DNA from: an uncultured bacterium
GTDB taxonomy: Bacteria; Planctomycetota; Phycisphaerae; Phycisphaerales; SM1A02
Assembly: GCA_903867275.1 (NCBI GenBank)
Contig: CAIPQY010000214.1
Coordinates: 1 to 5,653, forward strand
Length of the DNA: 5,653 nucleotides
Direction of reading: 5' to 3'
The notes below the pieces were generated by a model, which had not been told where the DNA came from, searched no databases, and worked only from the letters and a program-made list of their open reading frames with translations. Made by a program: the position numbers and the translations under genes. This document shows positions 5,629-5,653 of the stretch, piece after piece (position 1 is the first letter of the stretch; each line of letters begins with the position of its first letter).

Positions 5629-5653
5629 CATGAAGATCTGCACGGCCATCAAC

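Noticed and set aside
5630..5653. Start of a downstream gene at ATG 5630 (MKICTAIN), or the tail of a minus-strand gene ending at 5608
   Set aside because: Only 8 and 14 codons are visible, with no promoter box, Shine-Dalgarno or recognisable motif for either. The ATG lies in the palindrome CTTCATGAAG, so its presence may be incidental.

Overview
The window is GC-rich bacterial chromosome, by eye about two-thirds G+C, with G/C favoured at third codon positions. All five genes lie on the + strand: the 3' part of an uncharacterised gene, a HIT-family nucleotide-binding protein, a small lipoprotein, a 12-helix major facilitator transporter and 30S ribosomal protein S1 (rpsA). The lineage cannot be fixed from sequence alone. 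A six-domain S1, dense GC-rich coding and start codons without Shine-Dalgarno sequences would fit Planctomycetota (perhaps Phycisphaerae) or a similar lineage. This is an inference at low to moderate confidence.

Layout. Positions 1-1524 hold the partial unknown gene and the HIT gene, 10 nt apart and probably cotranscribed. Positions 1525-1805 are non-coding and contain a long imperfect inverted repeat (1537-1782) with nested matching arms. Its right end lies just upstream of an extended -10 promoter for the lipoprotein gene (1806-2141). That gene ends in a strong intrinsic terminator (2164-2199). A tandem 13-bp direct repeat and a TACAGT -10 candidate follow, directly before the transporter gene (2253-3617). 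The 154-nt gap before rpsA holds a TACCAT -10 candidate and two perfect GC-rich hairpins in tandem, inside what would be the rpsA leader. rpsA (3772-5532) ends in a textbook terminator (5557-5591). The last 62 nt hold a second inverted repeat and no convincing gene.

How the parts relate. Apart from the first two genes, each gene seems to be its own transcription unit, because strong terminators or promoter-like sites separate them. The genes do not form an obvious pathway: this is mostly a housekeeping neighbourhood. The most interesting material is non-coding: the 246-nt inverted-repeat element, the operator-like direct repeat before the transporter, the rpsA leader hairpins, and the uniform absence of Shine-Dalgarno sequences with some -10 boxes almost touching the start codons. 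I see no CRISPR array, tRNA, rRNA, transposase, toxin-antitoxin pair or defence system.
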